64,000 bases of DNA. It comes from Manihot esculenta. Its lineage: Eukaryota > Streptophyta > Magnoliopsida > Malpighiales > Euphorbiaceae. Under the pieces are notes generated by a model. It did no database searches, was not told the origin of the DNA, and saw only the letters and a list, made by a program, of their open reading frames with translations. Both the position numbers and the translations under genes were made by a program. This document shows, piece by piece, positions 22,678 through 32,519 of the stretch. The DNA lies in NCBI RefSeq assembly GCF_001659605.2, contig NC_035164.2, positions 5,249,379 to 5,313,378 on the forward strand, in the 5' to 3' direction. The stretch's first letter is position 1. Every line of letters starts with the position of its first letter.

Positions 22678-22805
22678 TAAACGATTTCAGTAATTTGAGA
22701 ATTTGTGTGTAATTTGATTACTAACTGTAATACCGTATAAATACATATAGTGATATACAACAATAGAACTCTGCTATAATATATACATCATTTAAACTAT
22801 AAACA
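22678..22805 (-). repeat. 5' LTR of the small copia element
   Basis: A 128-bp direct repeat of 20756-20883, adjacent to the PBS. It also serves as the end of the neighbouring broken copy at 22806-23045. Confidence 0.78.
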
Positions 22806-23045
22806 GAATTTATCTCTTCCCTATTGACTCGGGATCAGCCTTATCATCTTTATAGAAGAGCTCCTTATATACACTTGTAAATGAGCTAACATATCAATCT
22901 TAATGCTAGGATGACCCAAAGCTGCATGCCAATTATTTATAAAAGGGATTATGGTCGTCATTCCGAGTTTGAAAGGTGCCACGTAACTTGCTTGAATTTG
23001 TCGCTGATGATGATGTACCAAGTAAATTAAGCATATTCAAATGCA
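22806..23045 (-). pseudogene. second, deleted copy of the same copia family
   Basis: 22806-22851 repeats the last codons of the Gag-RNase H ORF (KADPESIGKR end). Upstream on the minus strand comes the integrase zinc-binding start NNWHAALGHPSIK in another frame, preceded by an HLNMLNLLGTSSS stretch. It is a remnant with a large internal deletion and stops. Confidence 0.6.
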
Positions 23046-23484
23046 CAGGTAGAACTCTTGGAAAGGAAAAATCGAGATATGAGTGAGGATGAAATCCGAG
23101 CTGCTCAAACATACATTCTCTTAAATTGTCAAGAAGAAAAAATATATATTGAGTACATATTAGTAATTTTAGTAAGAATATACATTCTCTTAAATTATAC
23201 ATTCTATTAAAACACTAATTTTAACTTTATATCTATAGCATATATGTAAGCGAGTAAAGTCGCACAACCAAATATCACAGATGCCGTTGTTGATGAAAAA
23301 CTGGATAGAGAGTATGCCGATTATTTTTATAAGTATGCACATGATTTGAAGAACAATATAGATAAATTTATGAAAGATTTATCAAAGGGTCTACTGAGAA
23401 GCGTCACTATTTTTTATGGGTATATGGTCAAATGGATGTAAATTCAACACAATTAAAGGAAGTTCGAACAGGAATACAATAAAT

Positions 23485-23894
23485 TTTGGTATATGTATAA
23501 AAAGAAGCAATTACAGTTCAGAAGCAAGTGACTACAATAGACAGTTGATAGAGATTCTGAGATTGGAGTATCCAGGGTTATCTATTACTGTGATTGGTTT
23601 GATCCAACACCAAATACTGGAACCAAGGTATATAGAGAGTATAGGATAGTTGATGTTAATAATAAGCAAAGGTTCAATAAGTACGAACCTTTCATGTTAG
23701 CTTATCAGGCAACACAAGTCATTTATGCTTCATACCCGAGCAAGTTTCGTGACAAAAATGATTGGTGGGTTATGATGAAAGTTAAAGGTAGACCTATTAT
23801 AAGAGTAGCTGATATATTTGCAAAGACAGATGAACCTTTTCAAGAAGATGAAATTGAAAATGTAGAAGCAAATCTGGATTATGTAACTAAATAA
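23485..23894 (+). pseudogene. CACTA transposase C-terminal region (DUF4216-like)
   Basis: The plus strand reads RLEYPGLSIT, then after a frame change DWFDPTPNTGTKVYREYR and FNKYEPFMLAYQATQVIYAS, then KNDWWVMMKVKGRP, ending with TAA at 23892-23894. This pattern (EYPG, C/DWFDPTPN.GT, F.LA.QA.QVYY, DWW) is characteristic of the DUF4216 part of CACTA TNP2 proteins. The upstream transposase core was not found. Confidence 0.72.
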
Positions 23895-24177
23895 CATTGC
23901 CTAAATGATCCCAGTGGAGGACTAAAATTCATGATGATGTTTCCACGATGAAGATGATTTCCTTAATGACCCTAATTCAGATGAAGATATAGATGGTGAT
24001 GATGAATTTGATTCGTATGCATCAGAATAAATTAATTTACAACCTCAATTGTATTATAGTTGTCTATATACATACTTTGTGTAAATAACTTACTACATCT
24101 GCACGTTTGTTATCTAATATTAATGAATTTACACAATTTTTTTGTATTGACAAAAATTTTTTATTTTTATAGATGAG

Positions 24178-25440
24178 GGGACGTAGAAATGATGCGATTA
24201 GGGCACGAAAAAGGTTTAAGAGGCCAAGGGGACCAGTTCGACTACATGACCATATAAGTTAGGAGGAGCCGACTGCAGTTGATGCAATAGATCATGAGCC
24301 ACAGGTACCATAGACATCCATGGGACTTGGTGATATAAAGCTCCAGTTATGGGTACCACTTGCATCTGGAGTACAGACGGCTCACAGTGGTCCAGCATGT
24401 CCACCAGTTCCTCTCCGTCTCGCTGCAATTCCTCCCCGTCCCACTGCAGTTCCTTCATGTCCCACTGTAGCTCCTCCACGTTCCACTATAGCTCCATGAC
24501 CTTCGGCATCACATGCACAATTATCTCATCCTGCATCCTCTTCTGCTACTACATCAGCTAGTGCAGTAGCATCTGCATCAGCATCTGTATCAATCGATCC
24601 TTATAAGTCATCTGTGGGTTCAACCATTGCTGTAGGCGACACACAGTCATTCCGACAAATATTTCTCTCATTAATAATATGTAATAATGAATTTTTTTTT
24701 ATTAATATTAATGTCATTGTTATCCTTTAGATACTAACTATTGTGAATATATGTTATATCCGTCGAAGTTGTACAGTCGCAGGACCATTCTTATAATAAA
24801 AGAGATATTGGTCGCGGAAGGTCACTGATAGAAAATTGTACCAAATGGCACGAAAGAGTTTTATTGGCAAAAATTCAAGGTGAGGATAAAATTTTATGTA
24901 TATTGTACCATACTATACAATGTAAAATGACTAACTACTCTTATATTTTATTATTTTTACAGAAATACGTCCTATAGAATGAAGCAATTGACAACTTGAT
25001 GAAAATTGTATGGCAGAAGAAGGCTGCTGAGAGATATAGGGAGCTTATGTGTGAAATTAAAAAAGGAAAAGACAAAAAATTTAGTTACACCAGATTATGA
25101 TTTAAGGAAGTATCAGGAAACTTAGAACACTTCTGAGTATAAAGAGAAGTGTGAAGAATTTTCTGCCAATAGGCACAATGAGGCTGGAGAGATAAGATCT
25201 GACATTTCCAAACACGCTTATGGATCAGTTTCACAGTAAACTCACCAGTAGAGGATGATATTAATAATTACGAAAATATTTATTTTGTTATATATATTTA
25301 TTGTCATACTAATTGTTATCATTGTTATACTTGTTAACAGATAGAAAGATTATGAAGAAAACTACATTCTCATGAGCTTTTTGAGGCTACATATAAGAGA
25401 AAGGGGACGGATAAGTTTGTTAATGCTAGGTCCCGATCTA
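24178..25440 (+). pseudogene. CACTA second ORF (Transposase_24-like), 5' part
   Basis: It begins near MRGRRNDAIRARKRFKRPRG at 24174 and continues through a Pro/Ser-rich low-complexity stretch broken by stops. The conserved part follows at 24960-25430 (AIDNLMKIVWQKKAAERYREL, EYKEKCEEFSANRHNEAGE, LFEATYKRKGTDKFVNARS). The final segment is displaced to 30091-30265 by the gypsy insertion. Introns or frameshifts separate the pieces. Confidence 0.62.
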
Positions 25441-25488
25441 TTTATATAAGTTTACAATATATTCAGTTATAAATAATTTTTAGATATT

Positions 25489-25493
25489 TAAAC
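25489..25493. repeat. target-site duplication TAAAC (left copy)
   Basis: TAAAC directly precedes the LTR start at 25494 and recurs at 30086-30090 directly after TTACA. Confidence 0.85.
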
Positions 25494-25668
25494 TGTAATA
25501 CCCGGCTAGACTCCGGTATCGGAATCCCTACCGTCCGGTGGGATCTCGAACGTCGGAAATCTCTAGAAGGGTAAGAACATGTTTTATAAAATGTTTTCAT
25601 GTTTTTAATGATTTTAAGTATGAAATTTAATGAGTTTTTATATGAGAAGTCTTAGGAGGAAAACCCAG

Positions 25669-25831
25669 GTTCGGCCGCCGAAAGTCAAGTTCGGCCGCCG
25701 AACATGCATGCGTTTTGGAGGCACGTTAGGCCCCCGAAAGCATGAGGAGGGAAGTCCAGGTTCGGCCGCCGAACCTCATGTTCGGCCGCCAAACATGGCA
25801 TGCATGCGGAGGCACATTCGGCCCCCGAACG
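25669..25831. repeat. GCCGCC palindrome cluster upstream of the LTR TATA box
   Basis: Several TTCGGCCGCC(G/A)AA palindromes within 160 bp, just before the TATA box at 25848. Each contains GCCGCC, the core of the ERF-bound GCC box. A second cluster with TTCGGCAGCCGAA and TTCGGCCGCCGAA lies downstream at 26381-26575. Confidence 0.7.
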
Positions 25832-25847
25832 TGGTCTGGCCAGCCAC

Positions 25848-25855
25848 TATAAAAG
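25848..25855 (+). promoter_or_regulatory. LTR TATA box (gypsy element 3)
   Basis: TATAAAAG followed by GGTCCCTTAGCC, conserved with the other LTRs (55430-55437 and 63147-63154 in element 4). Transcription would start shortly after it. Confidence 0.6.
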
Positions 25856-26980
25856 GGTCCCTTAGCCGAAAACGGGCGAGTTTTCCCCATTTTCGGCCAA
25901 GGTGAGCTTTCCGCCGCCCCTCACCCATTTTTGATGTTCTTCCTCTAAATCTTTCAAGATTTTCACTTGTTTTCCCTTGGTTTTGAAGATTTAAGCTTTT
26001 GAAACAAGTTTTGGAGCTTTGGGAACTCAGGAGCTCATTTTCGTGGATCTCCAAGTTTAGGTCGTCTCCCTCTCGATCTTCAAGAGGTAAGAGCCGATCT
26101 TAAGCTCCTTATGTGTTTTAACTAAGTTTTATGCAAGATCTATGGGTAGAAATGCATGTTAGAGTATATATGTTGAGTTTATGGGTTTTGATGCTTTGAT
26201 GAACAATGTAGCTTGTTATGTGTTGTTGAAAGTGTTGTAGTTGGGGTATATGATAGCTTGAGACCCCTAGGTGTAATGTATGTGAGGTATGCATGTTTTA
26301 GAACTAGTTTTTACATGATTAGAGGTTTTGGGAGGCTAGAGGTTCGTTTGAACCTAGTTTCTGCCCTTTGGCAGAAACCAGGTTCGGCAGCCGAAGGGAG
26401 TTTCGGCCGCCGAACCCCCTTTGTGGAGGCAGCATTCGGCTGCCGAAGTTGCCCCCGAAAAGAGACTTTCGTCTCTGTCTGGGACTTTCGGCCGCCGAAG
26501 GTGCCGCCGAAAGTGCCTGACTTTCGGATCTGTCCAGGACTTTCGGCCGCCGAAGGTGCCGCCGAAAGTGCCCTGTTCAGCCATTTCATGCATATTTCTA
26601 TGTGGTGTTTTCATGATGTTCTAGGGGGTTTTTGGAGAGTTTATTAGAGTTATGTTTATATATGTTTGGTCCCTCATTGGAGTTCACCTGTGTAGGTTCG
26701 GACCCGAGGAACCGAGGACCTCAGCAGTGAGATAGCTGCTTCAGAGTCTGTAGAGCTTCAGCCAGAGGTGAGTGGAATGAACCTTAAGTTTTTAAATAAA
26801 TGAAATATAACTTTTTGGAGCATGTTCATGCATCATATATGCCATGATATATTTTAGGTTGTTTACATTAGTATTCACGAATATGTTGCATTGCATAATA
26901 TGATGTGGATGCGGATTGGCTATTGAATGATCCTCTAGTCCTCCTATGGTATGATATGATGATGATACGGTATGGATTGC

Positions 26981-27120
26981 CAGTGAGGCCCATTCTACGC
27001 CCCTGGACTATGTTAAGGGAAAGACCAGTGAGGCCCATTCTACGCCCCTGGCATATTGGAATGTTATGTTATGTTATGTATGTGAGAGAAAGACCAGTGA
27101 GGCCCATTCTACGCCCCTGG
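26981..27120 (+). repeat. three short direct repeats inside the LTR
   Basis: CCAGTGAGGCCCATTCTACG plus CCCCTGG occurs at 26981-27007, 27026-27052 and 27094-27120. Equivalent repeats in the other LTRs (about 2280-2420, 9860-9930 and 56658-56800) vary in number, which accounts for part of the LTR length differences. Confidence 0.8.
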
Positions 27121-27764
27121 CACGATTGGACTATGTTGAGGACTATAGGTGACAATACCATCCTTATGTGATATGTTTGTGATGTGTTGCATTTCATGGA
27201 AGCATGAAATATTTAATATATGTTTTTCTCTATTCTTCTCACTGGGCTTTATAGCTCACCCCTCTCCCCTAACCCCAGATGTGTAGGTACAGGGTAGACC
27301 AGGAGGTTAGCCAGAGTATGAAGTGATGTTATGTAATAGTTAGATTGTGGACATGAAAATTGTATTATGATGTAATGTAAAAGAGTTTTAAGTTATGTTA
27401 TGTAATTTGAATATTGAGGATAGAGTTGTGCTTGACCAATACAGATTGTTAATCCCATTTGTATGTACATGGTCTTTATGATATGAGATATGAGTTTATG
27501 TTTCAACCAAGCTTATGTATGATGAGATACCCCATTGGAGCATTTGATGAGGGCTCCAGTGGAGGTTCATGTTATGTTTATGTTTATGTACAGGTTGAGC
27601 TTGGTTGTTATATGAAAATGTTTACAGGTTTATGAGTATTGTTGATCATGTATGGGATTAAACAGGATTACAGGTTATGTCAGGCTTGCTACGGTTCCCG
27701 GCGGCCTTATGCCGATCTGGATCCTAGCGCCGGTAGCGGTCCGGATTTTCGGGCTGTTACAGAA

Positions 27765-27782
27765 TGGTATCAGAGCCCTAGG
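27765..27782 (+). other. primer binding site of gypsy element 3
   Basis: TGGTATCAGAGCCCTAGG, three bases after the LTR, identical to the sites at 9216-9233 and 57433-57450. Confidence 0.85.
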
Positions 27783-28034
27783 TTCATATGGTCGGACCTA
27801 GAGTGTCGGGCTCATAGATGTTATAGAAGGTCAAGCACAATAGGAAAGATCATGTCCACTAGGATAGGATGTGGAGTCCTGTCTTGCATGATGATGTGAA
27901 ATGCCATGATAATATGCATGTGCATTAATGATGTACTATGATATGTGATGTATGTGATGCGGGTTCATGTGTGCCCACATGAACCATATGATGCTAATGT
28001 TGCTTGTGATGTGCACTGTTTTTCAGAAAACAGG

Positions 28035-29815
28035 ATGAGAGGAACTCGTCGATCAGCAAGATTGACTGGAGTACCACCTGAGGATGAGGGCATGAGCGCC
28101 CGTCCTCCAGCATTGCCTAGGGCAATGTCTAGCAGGTCCAGCAGGGACCGAGCAATGAGAGACCCTAGAAGGTCTTTGGATTTGGACAGAAGCAGATCTG
28201 TGAGGGGAACAGTACAAGGGAGAATGTCAGTGGATGTGGAGGACAGTATGGATGTAGACCAGAGGAGGGATGGCAGTTTGGGGATGAGTATGTCAGAGGA
28301 AGGCATGGGAGAGTCCCAAGGAGGCACTCAGGCCTCGGGGTTTGTTCAGCCACCTCATTACCCACCTTTCTCATAGAATCCCGGGTATTCGATGGGAGGT
28401 ACGTCGGATTACCCTAGTTTTAGCCCTTACCCCACACAGATGCCATACCCACCATACTACCCACCATACCCACAGTATCTTATGTATCCACCACCACCCT
28501 ATCACCCAAATCCAGAAAACCCTACCACAGAAAATGTTGCCCCACCTCCACCACCTACAGAACCAGCAAGCCCCAGTTACTCAACCTCCTAACCCTAGCT
28601 CATCCAGAGGGAGCAAGGTCAAGATGACCGACTACATGAAGCTGGGTGCTCCCCAATATGATGATGGTGATGACCCATTTGCGTATCTGGAAAGGGTCAA
28701 AATGATAACAGACGAGATAGGGGCGGATGACAGTAGAGCCATTCAGATGGCTGGGTTCACCCTAAAATGCAAGAAGGCCCGTGAGTGGTTCAAGAACTAC
28801 ATCAAACCGAGGGTGGACAGTCTTCCATGGGAGGATTTCGCAAATGAGTTTGCAGGATGGGCTTTCCCTGATAGTTCAAGGGAATTGAAGATAATAGAAT
28901 TCGAGCAGTTGAGGCAGACTGATGACATGAGTGTAGACGAATATACTGACAGGTTTATGGAGTTGCTGCCATTTGCTGGGCAGGACCTTAGCACAGATCA
29001 GAAGAAGTCAAGGAGGTATATCATGAAGCTCCATCCCAGGTATTCCTCCTTGGTACAGTCAGCAGATAGAGAGAGTTTTCACACCATAGTCGATATGGCT
29101 AGGAGGATGGAGGCTAGTGCTATCGTCGAGGGAAAAGTCAAACAGTCAGCAGCACAGCCTTCTGGTTCCAAAACCGCAGGTAGGGGAAAAGTGGATCCTT
29201 CTTCCTTAAATTCAGGTAGTAAGAGGTGGAGCAGTACCACCAAGAACCAGAAGAAGAACAAGTTCTGGAGCAAGATCAAGTCAGGTCTGGGATTAGGAAG
29301 TGGCTCGAGCTCAGGTGCAGACAATGTAGCATGTGTGAAGTGTGGTAAGCCACACAGGGGAGTGTGCCTCTATGGGTCCAGAGCCTGCTTCAGATGTGGG
29401 CAAGAGGGACATATGGCTCGGGATTGTCCTAGAGCAGCTGTTATGGCACAGTCCCAGCAGACAGGTTCAGGCAGTGTAGCTCAGCCAGTAGCTCCAGCAC
29501 CAACTCAAGCCAGTGGCAGAGGTAGAGGGAGAGGAGCAGCCTCTTCTTCAGCGGGTTTCAGAGGTGAAGGTCCGTCAGCTCCAGCGAGGATCTTCACAAT
29601 GACACAGCAAGAGGCGAACACATCCAACACCGTGGTGGCAGGTAATCTCATCATTGGTTGTTCTGATGTGTATGCAGTGATGGACCCTGGTGCATCTCAT
29701 TCTTTCATCGCTCCGAGAGCCGTACAGAGGTTAGGGTTGATGGTCTCTGAGTTAGAGTGTCCCCTATGGATCAGTGGACCCAAGTGTGACCCGTCAGTGG
29801 CAGAGTCAGTCTGCC
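28035..29815 (+). pseudogene. gypsy Gag and protease start (element 3)
   Basis: The start is [10 protein letters not shown] at 28035. Gag carries one in-frame TAG at 28374-28376 (Gln codon in the sister copies). A one-base insertion near 28575 then shifts the frame, and it is open to the end of the homology. The zinc knuckle [15 protein letters not shown] is near 29390 and the protease motif [10 protein letters not shown] near 29680. At the position of the shared stop in elements 1 and 4 this copy has the Trp codon TGG (LPWEDF). Homology ends at about 29815, inside the protease. Confidence 0.82.
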
Positions 29816-30085
29816 AATGTGTACTCACTCTCACCAGACTATTCCCTTAAAGTGGGAGGTCAAGGGTTCGAGCAGTGGGGGAGGCGACCTAATTCCCAGA
29901 GGAAGGAATTGGGCCAAATCCACTCGGGCTAGGGCGGGCCGTAATGGCTCCCCCGAGGGACAAATCCTGCCTGGAACCCGTGAGGGTGAAGGGATGTTAA
30001 GAGCTGCTCACAGTGGCTGGGCCCAGAGGAAGGTCACGGGCTGTGAGCGGTAACAGGGCCGGTCGTACGGGGCCGGGCTGTTACA
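29816..30085 (+). other. GC-rich terminal segment of unknown origin
   Basis: This stretch replaces pol and the 3' LTR of element 3. It is markedly GC-richer than its surroundings and non-coding. It contains GGTCAAGGGTTCGAGCAG, which partly resembles a tRNA/SINE B box (GGTTCGANNCC) without matching fully. Only its last 11 bases, GGGCTGTTACA, equal the end of the element's own LTR. It could be a SINE, a foreign LTR, or filler from a repair event. Confidence 0.5.
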
Positions 30086-30090
30086 TAAAC

Positions 30091-30270
30091 CTTACCATAT
30101 TAATATTGAGTTAATAAAATTTTAAAATGCATGAGAAATTCATACAACTAAAAGAGTCAGCAATACATCAACAGAAGAGAAGCTGTCAGATGAGGCTCAG
30201 CTTTACTACGAGTCAGTTGGCGAATAGAAAAAGAATCAAATTTATGGATTAAAGCCATAAACTTCGACAT
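30091..30270 (+). pseudogene. CACTA second ORF, 3' part
   Basis: The plus strand gives KLSDEAQLYYESVGE, a stop codon, then KKNQIYGL, matching the C-terminal W.EA.GG.KKGRVYG-type motif of Transposase_24 proteins. It continues the reading interrupted at 25493. The TAAAC duplication separates the halves. Confidence 0.62.
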
Positions 30271-30984
30271 ATTTCTATGTATCATCATATTATTCTGCAA
30301 TCATCACATTGTTTTTATAATTTTAAAAATTATTTATTATATTTATATACTTTTAAAATTTTTATGTTAATTAAAAAATTAAATTTTTTATATTTTAAAT
30401 TATAAAAAAATATATTTTATCATTAAAAATAATATTTTATTATATTAAAACTTATTTGGTATTTAATAAAAATATAAAAATTTAATTGACTAAAAATTTG
30501 AATTAAATTTATTTAACCTTTGAATAAAAATAAAAAAAAATTAATTAGAATTATTTCCGATAGCAAAATAAATAGAAGTTTATCATATGGAAAGATAATT
30601 ATAATAATTGAATTTGTGTGATAGATGAAGCTTACATAAATTTTGTTAATTAATTTGAATTAAAAATTGAATTTAATATTTCACAATTTTGAAAATATCA
30701 TCGAACATTATTATATATAATAACATATTTTTATAAATAATATATTTTATATCATAAAATTACTGCTATTTTAATTAATTAATATGACAATAATTAATTT
30801 ATAGGATAAAAGAATTTATATTATTTACATTTTTTTCAGACAATATATAGCGAACCTATTAACAACGCAGTTATGTTTTGATTCTAAAACAAAAAGGAAA
30901 GCAATATCTTTCTATAACTTTCTTATGTAAATGAAAAATCCAGCATCTACCTATCACCCATCAAGAACACAGACAAAAGCCGAA

Positions 30985-31209
30985 CTAGTGACCAGGGCCT
31001 TTGTGGCTAGGGCCTGAGGCTAGACTTTCAAGCCAACATGCCATGGTATTCTTTGCTTTCTCATACACCAATGAATAATTCTCTAGATGATTTGCAGTGG
31101 CAAAATCCTCTTGCAATACCCTAGTTGCCTCCACTCTAACTTGACGTAAAACAGCCAAGATAAAGAAAATAACCAGAACAGTGGTTGACTTGCTGCTGAA
31201 ACTCATCAT
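30985..31209 (-). CDS. PIP/PIPL secreted peptide precursor 1
   Basis: Codes for 74 residues without intron. An N-terminal signal peptide (residues 1 to about 28, hydrophobic VLVIFFILAVL, cleavage likely after VEA) is followed by a variable middle. A conserved C-terminal SGPS motif ends exactly in ASGPSHKGPGH. This layout is that of PAMP-INDUCED PEPTIDE precursors, whose processed peptides are sensed by the receptor kinase RLK7 and amplify immunity (family knowledge). Prolines after SGPS are probably hydroxylated. It differs from gene 3 by one deleted residue in the signal peptide (FILAVL against FILVAVL) and a few substitutions. The promoter TATA box is intact at 31342. Confidence 0.85.
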   Translation of the reverse strand: MMSFSSKSTTVLVIFFILAVLRQVRVEATRVLQEDFATANHLENYSLVYEKAKNTMACWLESLASGPSHKGPGH

Positions 31210-31341
31210 CTTCTTCCAAAATGCAATGCACCAAGTAGCTGCAAAGATAAAAACAAAACTTTTTTGTATACCCTGAAAGAGATCTAGAGAGAGAGCTTCT
31301 TCTAGAGTTGTTGACGAATGTGGATGGGTGAGGTGGCTGAG

Positions 31342-31350
31342 TTATTTATA
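31342..31350 (-). promoter_or_regulatory. TATA box of PIP gene 1
   Basis: TATAAATAA on the minus strand, 133 bp upstream of the ATG. Equivalent boxes stand before genes 2 and 4; it lies inside the segment deleted from gene 3. Confidence 0.6.
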
Positions 31351-31499
31351 CTGCAAGTATAGGACTTGGATGCTACAGCTCTTTGAACGCAGGGGTTTTT
31401 GTTTGGCTTTGGAAGGTGATTGAGCTTCTGGGAATGAGGAATCTTGTCTTTGAGTGGAAGTATCTGATTTTGAATTCCCATGCATATATATATTTTTTG

Positions 31500-31800
31500 T
31501 TAAGTAGCAAGAGGCCGCAGGGAAGCAAAACATGTAGCAACAGCGGAAGCAATTTGGGAGGAAGACAGGGATAAGAAGAGGAATTTAGGGAGAGTGATTA
31601 GAGGAGCTCGAGATCAAGGACAGCAAGCAGTAGCGATTGGCTACACATAACATGGTGGTCCTCCAAACTTCGAACATGAAGCAAAGCAGCGACAGTTAAT
31701 TGAGGAAATTAAGGAAGGGCGATCCTCTAATAACAGAGCGGAAGAAACAAGGGAATTTAAAGAATTCTTTTATGTACCTGGCAAGAAAAGCTGGAGGCAA
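31500..31800. other. conserved purine-rich block upstream of PIP gene 1
   Basis: Far less AT-rich than the surrounding DNA and nearly identical to 37498-37800. The plus strand gives a broken reading containing EAKQRQLIEEIKEG and REFKEFFYVPGKKSW; a stop interrupts it here and a frameshift interrupts the second copy. No family recognised. It may be an old gene or transposon fragment. Confidence 0.4.
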
Positions 31801-32064
31801 CTAAAATATTGCCACTACTACTACTAAACTAGATTTAAAGCAATTTTCGCAAATTATTATGTGATATATTTAAATTTAATTATAAAAAATAATAATTTAT
31901 AAATCGTTGCATTCCATAAATAAAAAATTGAGTTAAAATTATAATTTTATTTAATATAAAATAAATTATTTATTAAAATACATTATTATATTTTATAAAG
32001 ATTTAAAGTTTTTAACAAAATATAAACACGCAATTACATAAATTTTAAAATTATACTTTGCAAT

Positions 32065-32505
32065 ATTCGGTTAAAACCGAAAAATTGATGAAAGCGAATT
32101 AATTTAAAAGTTCAATTTTTTTATTTATTTTAGTTCGATTCTGTTTTTAATTTTAAAATTTTTGATTATTTTAGTTCGGTTCGATTTTATCAAAAAAAAT
32201 TAAAAAAATCGAATCGAACCGATTAGTGATAATAGTATATTATTTTCAATAATATAGAGAGATTAGATCATATTAAAATTAAAATTAAAATAATCCAATT
32301 AAATTTTAAAATACTTTAATAAAGTGTAAAAGTAAAAATTTTTTATAAAAATTCAAATCGATCAAATCGAATCAGATCGGTTCAATTCGATTTGATTTCT
32401 GACTAAAATCGATTCTGTTCGATTTTCATAAATATAAAAATTTTAATTTTTAATTTATTTAATTCGATTTAATTTTAAATCGAATCGACCGAATACTCAC
32501 CCTAC
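32065..32505. mobile_element. degenerate fold-back MITE
   Basis: Starts with a ttcggttaaaaccgaaaaa-like end and closes with accgaccgaatactcaccc-like sequence, the ends of the MITE at 40806-41280. The interior is the same AT-rich core (gattagtgataatagtatat). An allied remnant sits at the matching place in the second unit (38145-38535), so this one predates the duplication. Confidence 0.6.
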
Positions 32506-32519
32506 TTCTATCTTATAAT

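Larger units (their letters stand above)
20756..22805 (-). mobile_element. small non-autonomous copia element (Gag-RNase H fusion)
   Basis: Direct repeats of 128 bp (20756-20883 and 22678-22805) bound a 1.8-kb interior with a PBS and one long ORF. Integrase and RT are missing. The terminal repeats differ at only a few positions. Beyond the right LTR the 3' coding end occurs again (22806-22851), which shows a tandem arrangement with a second, more damaged copy that shares this LTR. Confidence 0.82.
23230..25493 (+). mobile_element. CACTA (En/Spm) transposon remnant, left part
   Basis: Two coding remnants in the usual CACTA order are seen: a TNP2-type transposase tail (DUF4216) and a Transposase_24-type second ORF. 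The element is interrupted at 25493 by a gypsy element and resumes at 30091. No CACTA terminal repeats were identified. Confidence 0.7.
25494..27761 (+). repeat. 5' LTR of gypsy element 3
   Basis: Begins TGTAATACCCGGCTAGAC and ends TCGGGCTGTTACA. It is clearly diverged from the LTRs of elements 1 and 4 but collinear. It holds palindrome clusters at 25669-25831 and 26381-26575. Confidence 0.9.
25494..30085 (+). mobile_element. defective gypsy element with foreign 3' end
   Basis: A 2268-bp LTR, PBS and gag region of the same chromovirus family as elements 1 and 4. Near the protease the sequence switches to about 260 bases unrelated to the family, ending in GGGCTGTTACA. TAAAC duplications at both outer ends show that this is one insertion. 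RT, RNase H, integrase, polypurine tract and nearly the whole 3' LTR are missing. Confidence 0.82.

Noticed and set aside
24216..24561. ORFs with repeated ELQWDGEELQ or CSSFMSHCSS stretches
   Set aside because: They come from a low-complexity Pro/Ser-rich part of the CACTA second ORF read in wrong frames.
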